Below the pieces are notes generated by a model that was not told the DNA's origin, ran no database searches, and saw nothing but the letters and a program-made list of their open reading frames with translations. Below, piece by piece: positions 54,854 to 64,000 of a DNA stretch of 64,000 nt (the first letter of the stretch is position 1; the number at the start of each line of letters is the position of its first letter). The stretch spans positions 124,001-188,000 of the forward strand of contig NZ_JAMOKX010000001.1 in NCBI RefSeq assembly GCF_023646285.1, in the 5' to 3' direction. The stretch comes from Helicobacter colisuis. GTDB taxonomy: Bacteria; Campylobacterota; Campylobacteria; Campylobacterales; Helicobacteraceae. Both the position numbers and the translations under genes were made by a program.

Positions 54854-57800
54854 TCTAACTCTTTAAATTCTTCTTTAATTTGACTATGTACAAAAAACGC
54901 ACTTGCCATTTCTAACTCTTGAGTTTGTGTTTTAAACAAAATCCTTAATTCCCTTTTGCCTTGATGCTTGATTGCTGCTTCCCTTAAATTTTGGAGTATT
55001 TGCTTGTTGATTTGTGAATTAATTAATAAAATCAAAGGATCGCTTGTATCAGCTTTTTGCACTACAAATTCCACTTTTTCTTTTTGCGCTTCTTCTAAAC
55101 TTAGAATCTTTTCTGCTTTAAGACTTTTTGAATCATTTTGCTCTTGAACCATACATTTAACGGCAATTGGAATATCTTTATCCATTTCCTCTAAAGCCAA
55201 AAGTGTTTTTTCGAAAATAGTCAGCTCTACACTTCCATACAAATCTTGTAATTTCAAAATACCATAGCGCTTACCTGTTTTTGAAAACTTAGTAATCACA
55301 TCTTCAATGCTACCTATTAGCAAAATATGGCTATTTTCTGCAATGTCTTGAATCTGATTAGTATAAACACAATCAATTGATTTTATAATCTCTTTGTAAT
55401 TTTCAAGTGGATGCCCTGAAGCATAGAATCCTAAACTTTCTTTTTCAAACTCTAAAATCTGCTTTTTATCAAACTCTCCTTTGTTTTCAAGCTCCAATGC
55501 AACACTTGTAAATTCCTCGCTATCTCCAAAAAGAGAATTTTCTGCTTCTTTTTTAGCCGTTTGTGCCACTCTTGCACTTTCTGTTAGAATCTCCACCTGT
55601 TCTAAAAGCGTTTTTCTTGTATAATTAAAGCAATCCATTGCTCCACTTTTAATAAAAGATTCTAAAGATTTTTTATTGACTTTTTGAGGATCAATCCTTG
55701 CTAAAAAGTCTTCTAAATCCTTAAATTCGCCATTATTTTTACGCTCTTCTAAGATAATATTAATAGCCACTTCCCCTGCGCCTTTAATAGCCCCCAATCC
55801 AAATAAAATACATTCCTCACCCTCAATCTTTGCAACGCTAAATTCTAACTCTGATTTTTGCAAGTTAGGTGGAAGCACTTTGATGTCCATTTTATTGGCT
55901 TCTTCAATGTATTCTACAATCTTATCTGTAGCATTCTTTTCTGAAGTAAGTAAAGCTGCCATAAATTCCTTAGGATAATAAGTCTTTAAGTAAGCCGTCT
56001 CAAAAGTAATCAATGCGTAAGCTGCTGAATGTGATTTATTAAACCCATATCCTGCAAATTTAACAATTAATTCCCAAAGCTCTTCTGCTTTTGCCTTATC
56101 AAAGCCTTGCTTTTGCGCACCTTGAGCAAATTTGCTTTTATTATCCGCCATAATTTGCGCATCTTTTTTTCCCATCGCTCTACGAATCAAATCCGCCTCT
56201 CCAAGACTAAAACCACCGATTCTTTGCACTATTTGCATAACCTGCTCTTGATACACAATCGTTCCATAAGTAGGCTTTAAAATTGGTTCTAATTCAGGAA
56301 ACATATAGACAATAGGTGCTTTCCCATGCTTTCTATCAATAAAATCACTCACCATTCCTGATTCCATAGGTCCAGGTCTGCCTAATGCAATGATTGCAAT
56401 AATATCTTCAAAAGTGCTTGGCTTTAAGCGTTTATTAATTCCTTGAAACATACTTGATTCAATTTGGAATATTCCAAGCGTGTTACCGCTTTGCAAGGTT
56501 TCATACACTTTCTTGTCATCTACATCAAGTTTTAAAAAATCAATCTCTAAATGATGACGATTTTTAATTAATTTCAAAGCATCATCAATCAAAGTCAATG
56601 TCTTTAAACCCAAAAAGTCGAATTTAATTAAATCCACATCTTCAAGATATTTCATTGAATACTGCGTCGCAATGATTCCATCCCTAGAAGATCGATACAA
56701 AGGTGCTTTATGCCATAGTTCATTTTCTGAATCAATAACAACTGCTGCAGCGTGAGTTCCTGGATTTCTCTTGGTATTTTCTAAGATAACTGCAAAATCC
56801 CATATTTTCTTAGCTAAAGGATTTTTTTCAATTAATTCTTTAATCTTAGGTTCTTTTTCATAAGCTTTTTCCAAAGTAATATCAAGATCTTTTGGGATAA
56901 GTTTAGCAAAGGAATCTGCTTCTCCATAAGGCATTCCCATAACCCTTGCCACATCTCGGATAACAGCCTTTGCTTTCATCATACCAAAAGTAATCACTTG
57001 CGCGACATTATGACGCCCATACTTTTCTGTCACATATTCCAAAATCTCTTCACGCCTACTTTGGCAAAAGTCCATATCAATATCAGGCATACTTACGCGT
57101 TCAGGATTTAAGAATCGTTCAAAAAGTAAATCATATTTCATCGGATCAATATTAGTAATCTCTAAACAAAAAGCTACCAAACTCCCTGCTGCACTTCCAC
57201 GACCTGGTCCAACTGGAATCCCACGCTCTTTTGCAGCACGCACAAAATCCCATACAATAAGCATGTAGCCTGGGAATTTCATTTTGTTAATGATTTCAAT
57301 TTCTCTCTCTAATCTCTCTTGATATTCTTGATGTTTTTCTTGAGGGATATTTAAAAGACGCTTTTTTAGTCCTTCTCTGCACTTATAAGCAAAATATTCA
57401 CTATCTTGAGTGAAATCCAAATTTTCAGCTTTAGCATATTCTGCAGTGAATTTAAAACTAGGCGGAGTGGGATCACCTAAGTGTAATTCCAAATTACATT
57501 TATTAGCAACTTCTTGAGTATTTGCTAATGCTTCTGGAAAATCTGCATACAATTTTGCCATCTCCTGGGGGCTTTTAATGTAAAATTCTTGCACAGTGTG
57601 TCGCATACGATTGGGATCATTAAAATCTTTTCCAAATCCAATACAAAAAGCCACTTCTTGCGCAGTGGAATCGCTTTGCTTGGTATAATGCGTGTCATTG
57701 GTTGCAATAATCTTAATGCCTGTTTCCAAAGAGATTTGAACAATTTGATTATCAATAAGCTGCTGCTCTTCAATTCCGTGGCGCATAAGCTCCAAATAAA

Positions 57801-58356
57801 AGTCATCTCCAAAAATATCTTTATATTCTAGGGCAACTTCTTTTGCCCGATCATAGCCCTTTCTACCCTTATTGTCATCTTTTTTTAGATTAAGATGCCA
57901 TTGCACCTCTCCATTTAAACAAGCAGAAGAACAAATCAAGCCTGCACTATGCTCACGCAACATTTTTTTACTAATTCGTGGTTTCATATAATACCCATAC
58001 AAACACGCTTGTGAGCTTAGATACATTAGATTTTTATAACCCTCTAAATTTTTAGCATACAAGCATAAATGGAATCGTTGATTACTTTTATCGCTAATTT
58101 CTTCAGCATTATGCAAATAAGCTTCCATTCCTAAAATTGGCTTAATTCCCTGCTCTTTCATTGCCTTGTAAAACTCAATAGCACCAAACATATTTCCATG
58201 ATCTGTGATAGCAACGCTATCCATTCCTAGCTCTTTAATTTTCTTAGCAAGCACTTTGATTTTATTTAAGCCATCCAATAAAGAATATTCTGTATGTAAG
58301 TGCAAATGAGTGAAAGAAATTTGTGGAGTTATGATTTCATCTGGAGTCTTGCTCAT
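54841..58356 (-). CDS. dnaE: DNA polymerase III alpha subunit DnaE
   Basis: 1171-residue replicative polymerase. PHP domain at the N-terminus (FTHLHLHTEYSLLDG, ITDHGNMFG), polymerase core with the metal site PDIDMDF near residue 400, PGRGSAAGSLVA, IGRIGG-type palm and thumb, helix-hairpin-helix, OB fold and C-terminal region. The PHP histidines look intact. Ribosome site AAAGG before ATG 58356. Followed by the SUI1 gene with an overlap. Confidence 0.98.
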   Translation of the reverse strand: MSKTPDEIITPQISFTHLHLHTEYSLLDGLNKIKVLAKKIKELGMDSVAITDHGNMFGAIEFYKAMKEQGIKPILGMEAYLHNAEEISDKSNQRFHLCLYAKNLEGYKNLMYLSSQACLYGYYMKPRISKKMLREHSAGLICSSACLNGEVQWHLNLKKDDNKGRKGYDRAKEVALEYKDIFGDDFYLELMRHGIEEQQLIDNQIVQISLETGIKIIATNDTHYTKQSDSTAQEVAFCIGFGKDFNDPNRMRHTVQEFYIKSPQEMAKLYADFPEALANTQEVANKCNLELHLGDPTPPSFKFTAEYAKAENLDFTQDSEYFAYKCREGLKKRLLNIPQEKHQEYQERLEREIEIINKMKFPGYMLIVWDFVRAAKERGIPVGPGRGSAAGSLVAFCLEITNIDPMKYDLLFERFLNPERVSMPDIDMDFCQSRREEILEYVTEKYGRHNVAQVITFGMMKAKAVIRDVARVMGMPYGEADSFAKLIPKDLDITLEKAYEKEPKIKELIEKNPLAKKIWDFAVILENTKRNPGTHAAAVVIDSENELWHKAPLYRSSRDGIIATQYSMKYLEDVDLIKFDFLGLKTLTLIDDALKLIKNRHHLEIDFLKLDVDDKKVYETLQSGNTLGIFQIESSMFQGINKRLKPSTFEDIIAIIALGRPGPMESGMVSDFIDRKHGKAPIVYMFPELEPILKPTYGTIVYQEQVMQIVQRIGGFSLGEADLIRRAMGKKDAQIMADNKSKFAQGAQKQGFDKAKAEELWELIVKFAGYGFNKSHSAAYALITFETAYLKTYYPKEFMAALLTSEKNATDKIVEYIEEANKMDIKVLPPNLQKSELEFSVAKIEGEECILFGLGAIKGAGEVAINIILEERKNNGEFKDLEDFLARIDPQKVNKKSLESFIKSGAMDCFNYTRKTLLEQVEILTESARVAQTAKKEAENSLFGDSEEFTSVALELENKGEFDKKQILEFEKESLGFYASGHPLENYKEIIKSIDCVYTNQIQDIAENSHILLIGSIEDVITKFSKTGKRYGILKLQDLYGSVELTIFEKTLLALEEMDKDIPIAVKCMVQEQNDSKSLKAEKILSLEEAQKEKVEFVVQKADTSDPLILLINSQINKQILQNLREAAIKHQGKRELRILFKTQTQELEMASAFFVHSQIKEEFKELEWID

Positions 58357-58372
58357 TCTAAGACCTTTTAAT

Positions 58373-58396
58373 GCTAAAAATAAGCAAGATTTTAGC
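58373..58396 (-). terminator. Possible hairpin between rpoD and dnaE
   Basis: GCTAAAA (58373-58379) and TTTTAGC (58390-58396) form a 7-bp stem over 10 bases in the 74-base gap. The T run on the minus strand is missing, so its role as a terminator is uncertain. Confidence 0.3.
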
Positions 58397-58430
58397 GCAT
58401 TTATACTAACAAAGGCATTAAGTATAAAAA

Positions 58431-60278
58431 TTAATCTTCAATGTAGTTTTTAAGCTTTCGCCCAACTTTGGGATGTTTTAATTTTTTAATAGCACTTGAT
58501 TCAATTTGCCTTACCCTTTCCCTTGTTACATTTAGTTCTTTCCCAATTTCTTCTAAGGTTCGATCTGATTCATCTTCTAAAAGCCCAAAACGCATTCGAA
58601 TAACTGCTTTTTCTCGCTCATTTAGCTGATCTAAAACATCATCAATTTGTTCTTTCAAATCCTCTTTTAAAATGCTATCCATTGGTCCAACAGAGCCCTT
58701 ATCTTCTACAAAATCACCAAACTTTCCATCTTCTCCATTTCCAATAGGTGCTTCAAGACTAATGGGTTCTTTAGTGATTTTAATCACATTTTTAACTTTA
58801 TCAACAGGCAATCCAACTTCCTCTGCAATCTTGTCAATATCAGGCTCTTTACCCTCTTCTTGCAAATACTTACGCATAATTTTATTGATTCGATTAATGG
58901 TTTCTATCATATGAATAGGAATCCTAATTGTTCGCGCCTGATCAGCAATCGCCCTTGAAATAGCTTGTCTAATCCACCAAGTCGCATAAGTAGAAAATTT
59001 ATAACCTTTTTTGTATTCAAACTTATCAACTGCTTTCATAAGCCCTATGTTACCTTCTTGAATCAAATCCAAAAATGGCAATCCACGATTCGTATAGCGC
59101 TTAGCAATGCTCACCACAAGACGCAAGTTTGACTTTGCCATTTTTGTTTTTGCTCTATCAGCGATATCTTTCCCTCGTTTAATCTGCTCTAGAATCTGCT
59201 TTAGCTTTTCAGGCTCTAAATCAAAGCTTCCCTCACTAGCTAATTTCGTTTGAAAAAGCTTCTTGATTTCCATATAAGTAGAAACCATAGTCGCTTCAGG
59301 GACAGCTGCGACAATATCTGCCTTGCTCATTTCTGTGATATTATCCAGAATCTTTTTGTGGTTGCCAAGCAAAATATCGTTAAACAAAGGCAAACGATAT
59401 TCCAAACGCTTAAGCTCTCTATCAAATCCTTCATCACTTTTAATAGTGTTCTCCATTGCCTTAACTAGCTCGGTAATAAGCTTACTTGTAGGTCCTAAAT
59501 CAAGAAGTTTTTCTTTTAAAAATTGTTTTTTGTGTGCAAGAGTTAAAAGGTATAACATATCTCCACTTTCTTCACCTTGCTCTTGCTCCCAAGTCTTAAG
59601 CCAATCTTTTTTGGCTTTTTCTAATGCCTTAAAGCTTACAAGCACCTTTTCAACGCGTTTTTGATCTTTTTTGCTAATTGGTTTTTTGCCTGACTCTTCT
59701 TCTTCTTGATCTTCTTCTATTTCCTCTTCATCACTTTCACCACCCTCTTCATCCTCATCATCAAAACTTTTAAAAAGCTCTTTAACGCGTCTTTCACGAT
59801 TAATTAAAGCTTCCTTGTAGTCTAAAATAAAATCAATCAAATAAGGCACAGAACAAATGGCATCTAATATAATATTTTCGCCAAGCTCAATATTTTTGCT
59901 TAATTCTACCTCATCTTCACGAGTTAAAAGAGGTATTTGTCCCATCTCTCGCAAATACATTCTTACAGGGCTATCACTTCTGCTCCATTCTAATAACTCT
60001 CGTTCTTTCATAAAGTCAAATTCTTCTTCTAGTTCTTCATCTAAAAGACGCTTTTTATCCTCTTTGATTTTTCTTGCTTCATCTTGATTGAGCAATTTTG
60101 CAACTTCTGAAGCTGACATAAGCTGTTTTTTGTATTTTTTTGCTAACTCAGATACTCTTTTGGCTTGTGCGGCTGTTGGGAGTTTAGTTAAAACTTGTGC
60201 TATTTTCTCATAAGAAACATATTTAGAATCGGACTGAAATAGCTCTTCGAGCTGCTGATTGATATTTTTTACAGACAT
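58431..60278 (-). CDS. rpoD: Housekeeping sigma factor RpoD (sigma-80 type)
   Basis: 615 residues. Region 1.1 at the N-terminus, region 1.2 with [16 protein letters not shown] (seen as [12 protein letters not shown]), a very acidic insert near 175-200 ([18 protein letters not shown]-type), region 2 with [13 protein letters not shown], region 3, and region 4 with the helix-turn-helix [21 protein letters not shown] single gene with 152 bases (60279-60363 upstream plus its own leader) around it. Confidence 0.98.
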   Translation of the reverse strand: MSVKNINQQLEELFQSDSKYVSYEKIAQVLTKLPTAAQAKRVSELAKKYKKQLMSASEVAKLLNQDEARKIKEDKKRLLDEELEEEFDFMKERELLEWSRSDSPVRMYLREMGQIPLLTREDEVELSKNIELGENIILDAICSVPYLIDFILDYKEALINRERRVKELFKSFDDEDEEGGESDEEEIEEDQEEEESGKKPISKKDQKRVEKVLVSFKALEKAKKDWLKTWEQEQGEESGDMLYLLTLAHKKQFLKEKLLDLGPTSKLITELVKAMENTIKSDEGFDRELKRLEYRLPLFNDILLGNHKKILDNITEMSKADIVAAVPEATMVSTYMEIKKLFQTKLASEGSFDLEPEKLKQILEQIKRGKDIADRAKTKMAKSNLRLVVSIAKRYTNRGLPFLDLIQEGNIGLMKAVDKFEYKKGYKFSTYATWWIRQAISRAIADQARTIRIPIHMIETINRINKIMRKYLQEEGKEPDIDKIAEEVGLPVDKVKNVIKITKEPISLEAPIGNGEDGKFGDFVEDKGSVGPMDSILKEDLKEQIDDVLDQLNEREKAVIRMRFGLLEDESDRTLEEIGKELNVTRERVRQIESSAIKKLKHPKVGRKLKNYIED

Positions 60279-60363
60279 TTCACAACTCCAAAAAAGTAAA
60301 AATTAAAAGTAGAATATTTTATGAAAAATTTCGGATTATACCCAAAATTATTGAATCTAAGCT

Positions 60364-61140
60364 TTAGCGGAATTTCCAACATTCCTTAATTTCTTTTAAG
60401 TATTTCTTATCTAGCGTAGCAATAAGCAATTCTTCTCTATCGCCTAGACAATCATCAATTTCTCCATTAGGATTTGCCAACAAAGAATCACCATAAAAAT
60501 TCCATAGAGTTTGTGTGATAGTATCTTGATATTGTCCTATGCGATTTGCCCTTAAAATATAGCTACTATTTAAAAAAGCGCGCATCTTAATGATATTTCT
60601 CCAACGCAGTGATGAATCAAAAGTAGAAGCACTAGCCAAAAGCACGCAATCTACATTGTTTTGCTTAAATTTCAACCAAAATTCATCAAAATGCAATTCA
60701 TAGCCAAAAAGTACCGAAAATTTAAATCCACCTACATTAAAAATAGGGGGAGTTTTGATAAGCTTAGGCAAAGTATTTGCAAAAAACTTTGCTTCATTCC
60801 AATGCTCATAAGGCATCAATCTCTGTGCTCTGTATTTTAACACCTTTCCTTTATTGATAATTGCAATACTTTTATAAATCTTTGCCCCAACAATCTCTAA
60901 AATAGGCGCAACAAAAATCATTGGATACTCATTGGAAAGAGCTATAAGATTTTTATTTTGACTTTCTATTTTTGAAATAAGCTGACCTTTTTTACTTTGC
61001 TCCAAAGTCTTAAAAAAAGACCCAAAAAAATATTCACCAAAAAGAATCAATTTTACTTTTTGCAAATGCGCAACTTCTAAATAATTTTTGATTTCCTTTT
61101 GCGATTTCTCCAAAGAGAGTTGCAAGGCTGCAATTTTCAT
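60364..61140 (-). CDS. Nitrilase-fold (carbon-nitrogen hydrolase) protein lacking catalytic Cys and Lys
   Basis: 258 residues aligned by eye to the nitrilase superfamily. The catalytic Glu is present (FGEYFFG, Glu36). The Lys position is Ala105 (KYRAQRL against YRKxHL), and the nucleophile position is Gly146 (VLFGYELHF against ICYDxRFPE). The C-terminal LRWRNIIKMRAFLNSSYILRANRIG is typical. So the fold is there but amidase activity is unlikely. H. pylori has a homologue annotated as beta-alanine synthetase (HP0757, from memory). Overlaps xseB by 4 bases. Confidence 0.82.
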   Translation of the reverse strand: MKIAALQLSLEKSQKEIKNYLEVAHLQKVKLILFGEYFFGSFFKTLEQSKKGQLISKIESQNKNLIALSNEYPMIFVAPILEIVGAKIYKSIAIINKGKVLKYRAQRLMPYEHWNEAKFFANTLPKLIKTPPIFNVGGFKFSVLFGYELHFDEFWLKFKQNNVDCVLLASASTFDSSLRWRNIIKMRAFLNSSYILRANRIGQYQDTITQTLWNFYGDSLLANPNGEIDDCLGDREELLIATLDKKYLKEIKECWKFR

Positions 61141-61361
61141 TCTTCTTCCTTTGTTTCAAATTGCATTTTAATTTCATTACATTGTGTTTGCGCATTTTCA
61201 AGCATTTTTTGTGCCTCTTTTAAAGTTTCCATTCCTTTTTTATAAATCTCCATACTCTCGTGCAAACCTATATTCTCATCATTTAATTTTTCCAAACATT
61301 CCTCAATCTCTTTAAGATTCATTTCAAAATCTTTTTTTTCATCTACCGCTTTATAACTCAT
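61137..61361 (-). CDS. xseB: Exodeoxyribonuclease VII small subunit
   Basis: 74 residues, a helical hairpin (NLKEIEECLEKLNDENIGLHE and LKEAQKMLENAQTQC) typical of XseB. Works with XseA in single-strand DNA degradation. Overlaps pflA and the nitrilase gene by 4 bases each (ATGA). Confidence 0.92.
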   Translation of the reverse strand: MSYKAVDEKKDFEMNLKEIEECLEKLNDENIGLHESMEIYKKGMETLKEAQKMLENAQTQCNEIKMQFETKEEE

Positions 61362-63745
61362 TTGTTTTCCTTTGTTGTATTCTCTGCTTCTAAAAGCTTC
61401 TTTGCTTCAATGCACAGATTTCTCCAATTTGATTGCACCTTAATAGCTTCACACTGCCCATAAAAAGAAATAGCTTCTGCCTTTTGATTAAGCTTATCGC
61501 TCAAATATCCTTGCAAATATAAAATCCTTATCTTATCATTAGGCGTAGCAATATGCGCTTGAGACTTTTGTAATACCTCCAAAGATTCTTTAAATTTCCC
61601 CTCTCTATTTAGCGCTTCTACCAAACTCAATTCCACCCAAGGGGAATATTCATATTTTTTATGCTGTTCTTGTAAATCCATTAACTTATTAGCATAGATT
61701 CTAATAGCTGTATCATCCTTTCTACCCAAAGCATCTAAAAGCATGATTCGATAGACTTCTATCATTCTGCTATCCGCCCCCAAACTCTCCTCCATTTTAG
61801 GCAAAAGTTTAAAGGCTTCTTCTTTTCTCTTCTCTTTGTCCAAAGCCATAAACAAAACCCAAAGGCTGTCTTTATGGTTTGGATTCTTAGAGATTTCAAC
61901 CACATCGCGAGAAGCCAAAATCGCTTTAGGATAATTTTGCATATGATATTCCACCCACCCCAAACGATACAGCCACTTCTCTTTTGCTTCAGAATTCTTC
62001 ACCTTTGATGATTCTTCTTGTGCGATTTTTAGTGCAGGTTCAAACTGCTGATTTTCATAAAGACAATCAAATAAATCTATTTTTCCTGATGAATCTAAAG
62101 GGATTTTTTGTGCGTATAAATTCCCATAATATGCCGTATTCTTACAATCACGCTTAGCAATTGATTCTTGAGTGAGCACTCCAACTGATTGAAGCAATAC
62201 AGAATCATCCTTTGGCAAAAGATCTCTCATTTCAAAAACTGCTTGATAATTTCCTATTTCATAAAGTGTTTGTGCTTTTTTTAGTAATGCTTCTTGCTCC
62301 TCTGCTTTTCCTTTGTAAGTCTTAATCACATAATCATAATGCTCCAAACGCTTTGTGGCATTGCTTTCTTTGTCATTTAAGAGCAAGGAATCATCTAAAG
62401 CTTGAATCTCCCTCTCTTCTTGAATATCTTTTGGTTTTTTAAGTAATAGTTGATAATATTGATGCGCTTTGGAGACATTACCCGCTTTATCATACCACTC
62501 TGCCATATCTCTTAGCAAAGGACGATAATAAGGCAACGCATCATCGCTAAGTGATAAAAACATCACTTCTGCAACCTCTGCTGGAGTTTCATAAATTCCT
62601 AGATCTGCCCATTTTTGCAATATTGCATAATGCTTTGGAATATCGTTTAAGAAATAATTTGGATTAGCATCAAGCACTTTTTTAAGATATTCTTCTGCCC
62701 TTTTTTTGTCTCCCACTTCTTGATAATATTCTCCAAGCAACAAAGCTGCCAAAGAAGCAACTTCTAAATCTTGCGTTTGATCCAATACTGATTGATAAAG
62801 CTCTAAAGGCATTTTTCTATCACCGCGCTCAAAAACTTTCTGTCCGTAGCTTAATCTTGCTAAAAGCTCACTTTTATCATTTTTGTATTCTTTGAAAATA
62901 CGATCATAATAATAACTTGCTTCCTCAAAAAAATTCATCTTAGCATAGTTTTCCGCTAAAAGCAACAAAACTTCTGGAATATGAATATCTGCTGGATACG
63001 CGCTTAACCACGCCTTTCCTAAAGAAACAATTTCTTCATAGTTTTCCTCACCCCCAATGCCCTCTAAAGCTTTTAACTTCATAAAAAGCACATCGTGCTT
63101 AAAAATAGTTTCTGGGTAAATTTGTAGCATTTCATTAATTCTAGCTAAAGCCTCTTGATAAGATTTGTTTTTTAAAAGATTCTGAATTGCCAAAAAAGTG
63201 TCCTTATCTTGTCCAACTTCATTATCCATAGGACGCATTCCAAAATCTAAAACTCCAACTCTTGGATATGAAGAATCTCCATTAAAAGAAATAGGAAAAT
63301 TAAGCCCCTCATTCTCTTCCTCTTCTAAAAAAGGAATCTCACCCCCATAGCCAATAATTTGCCACTTACTAGATTTTTGAGCTTTTTCTTGAAAAATAGG
63401 CTTTGATGATAGCAAATCTTGACCCACATTAAAAAGCCTTATTTTATGTTTTGGGGTGATTCTCAAATAAAATCGCTCTTTTGTAATTTCTGGATTAATG
63501 CTAAAAAAAAGCGTGTTAGTTTTTGAAAAATGCGAAATGAGATTTGATTCAAATTCACAAACTATCTCTTCCACTTCTGATTCTCTATTGAGTTTTTCCT
63601 TGCAAGAAAAAGGCTCAGAATCAACAATATTTAAAACAGCAAAATCTCTTGAATCTTCTCTTCCACTATTAACATAAAACTCCAAACTAAAGGTGAAATC
63701 CACCCCCAACAGCAGCAAAAGAGTAATTTTTTTAATAATCTTCAT
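61358..63745 (-). CDS. pflA: Flagellar motor scaffold protein PflA
   Basis: 795 residues. Signal peptide (MKIIKKITLLLLLGVDFTFS), a beta-sandwich-like N-terminal part (about 20-130, EFYVNSGREDSRDFAVL), a linker, and about 15 TPR-like helical repeats from residue 170 to the end. From memory this is the paralysed-flagella protein PflA, part of the medial disk that widens the stator ring in Campylobacterota motors, giving high torque. Length agrees with about 790-800 in C. jejuni and H. pylori. Confidence 0.88.
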   Translation of the reverse strand: MKIIKKITLLLLLGVDFTFSLEFYVNSGREDSRDFAVLNIVDSEPFSCKEKLNRESEVEEIVCEFESNLISHFSKTNTLFFSINPEITKERFYLRITPKHKIRLFNVGQDLLSSKPIFQEKAQKSSKWQIIGYGGEIPFLEEEENEGLNFPISFNGDSSYPRVGVLDFGMRPMDNEVGQDKDTFLAIQNLLKNKSYQEALARINEMLQIYPETIFKHDVLFMKLKALEGIGGEENYEEIVSLGKAWLSAYPADIHIPEVLLLLAENYAKMNFFEEASYYYDRIFKEYKNDKSELLARLSYGQKVFERGDRKMPLELYQSVLDQTQDLEVASLAALLLGEYYQEVGDKKRAEEYLKKVLDANPNYFLNDIPKHYAILQKWADLGIYETPAEVAEVMFLSLSDDALPYYRPLLRDMAEWYDKAGNVSKAHQYYQLLLKKPKDIQEEREIQALDDSLLLNDKESNATKRLEHYDYVIKTYKGKAEEQEALLKKAQTLYEIGNYQAVFEMRDLLPKDDSVLLQSVGVLTQESIAKRDCKNTAYYGNLYAQKIPLDSSGKIDLFDCLYENQQFEPALKIAQEESSKVKNSEAKEKWLYRLGWVEYHMQNYPKAILASRDVVEISKNPNHKDSLWVLFMALDKEKRKEEAFKLLPKMEESLGADSRMIEVYRIMLLDALGRKDDTAIRIYANKLMDLQEQHKKYEYSPWVELSLVEALNREGKFKESLEVLQKSQAHIATPNDKIRILYLQGYLSDKLNQKAEAISFYGQCEAIKVQSNWRNLCIEAKKLLEAENTTKENK

Positions 63746-63809
63746 TGCATTCCAAAAATTTTGATTTCACATTATACTTTTTTTGCACTAAATTTTTTAT
63801 CAAACCTTT

Positions 63810-64000
63810 TTATCCTACCACAAATTTAAAATGAGTAATCTCTGATCTTGCCAAAATCCGCATCGGAGGTCCCCAAAAACCCGTTCCACGATTCACATAA
63901 ACTTTAGTTTTTGTAGAGTGTTGATACAACCCTGCTAGATAAGGCTGATCAATCATCACTAAAAAGCGAAAAGGGGAAATCTGCCCTCCATGAGTATGTC
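63810..64000 (-). CDS. Metallophosphoesterase, C-terminal part only (cut by window edge)
   Basis: The frame ending at TAA 63812-63810 gives 63 residues: HTHGGQ (the metal-binding motif of calcineurin-like phosphoesterases), then ISPFRFLVMIDQPYLAG, VYVNRGTGFWGPP and a short C-terminus. RGTGFWGPPMR is typical of the YaeI/YkuE type, which sits in the membrane or periplasm. Its start lies beyond base 64000. 64 bases separate it from pflA. Confidence 0.85.
   Translation of the reverse strand, partial: HTHGGQISPFRFLVMIDQPYLAGLYQHSTKTKVYVNRGTGFWGPPMRILARSEITHFKFVVG

Overview
The window reads as chromosomal DNA of a Campylobacterota (Epsilonproteobacteria) species, most likely an enterohepatic, non-pylori Helicobacter. 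The DNA is AT-rich by eye. The tmRNA tag, the large FlgL and FliD, PflA, CiaB, the FlpA-type fibronectin-domain lipoprotein, the long TrmB and the RpoD with an acidic insert are all typical of this group. Several gene orders match those I recall from H. pylori: rodA/rluD/Fn3 protein/trmB/ftsE/ftsX/M23-like/flaG/fliD/fliS; folE/htpX/truD; and slyD/cpoB/pal/tolB/tolA/tolR/tolQ/atpCDGAHFF'/parB/parA/birA/fmt. I identified the genus from memory of these patterns, not by a search. Coding density is very high. I see no prophage, insertion sequence, CRISPR array or clear pseudogene.

Layout. 1-2521: a TRAP transporter operon (dctPQM, dctM cut by the left edge) whose binding protein looks like a lipoprotein. 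2686-5551: ppa-adk-aspS. 5744-8386: flgL with a possible sigma-54 promoter. 8693-11794: a c-type cytochrome and a Tat-exported TorA/BisC-type molybdoenzyme. 12052-13869: panB-ruvB. 13978-14349: tmRNA with a consensus promoter. 21375-14404 (minus strand): one tightly packed run of rodA, a tRNA with anticodon CAT, a metal-binding HMA protein, a TerB-DnaJ protein, CiaB, CheR, CheB, YigZ and a probable outer-membrane protein.

21470-31896 (plus strand): rluD, the Fn3 lipoprotein, trmB, ftsEX, a degenerate LytM protein, then the filament genes flaG-fliD-fliS and a small FliT candidate, and a DUF2156 gene. 35065-31915 (minus): slyD, truD, htpX, folE. 45328-35081 (minus): the F1Fo ATP synthase stalk and F1 genes followed by the complete Tol-Pal set. 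51628-45387 (minus): ridA, rplU-rpmA-obgE-proB-fmt-birA-parA-parB. 51708-53728 (plus): a small exported protein and four molybdopterin genes (moaD, moaE, mobB, mogA), which could serve the molybdoenzyme at 9.3 kb. 63745-53725 (minus): pflA, xseB, a nitrilase-fold protein, rpoD, dnaE, a SUI1/eIF1-like protein and an RsuA-type pseudouridine synthase. A metallophosphoesterase is cut by the right edge.

The window is mostly conserved housekeeping and motility DNA, and I found no convincing new multi-gene system. The most interesting leads are: CiaB carrying a complete-looking gluzincin zinc-protease motif while sitting in an overlapping chemotaxis operon; a nitrilase-fold protein that has lost its catalytic Cys and Lys; a LytM protein next to FtsEX without its zinc ligands; a tRNA gene that contains the rodA stop codon; a bacterial SUI1 protein with an archaeal-looking cysteine cluster; and an exported proline-rich protein leading the molybdopterin operon.
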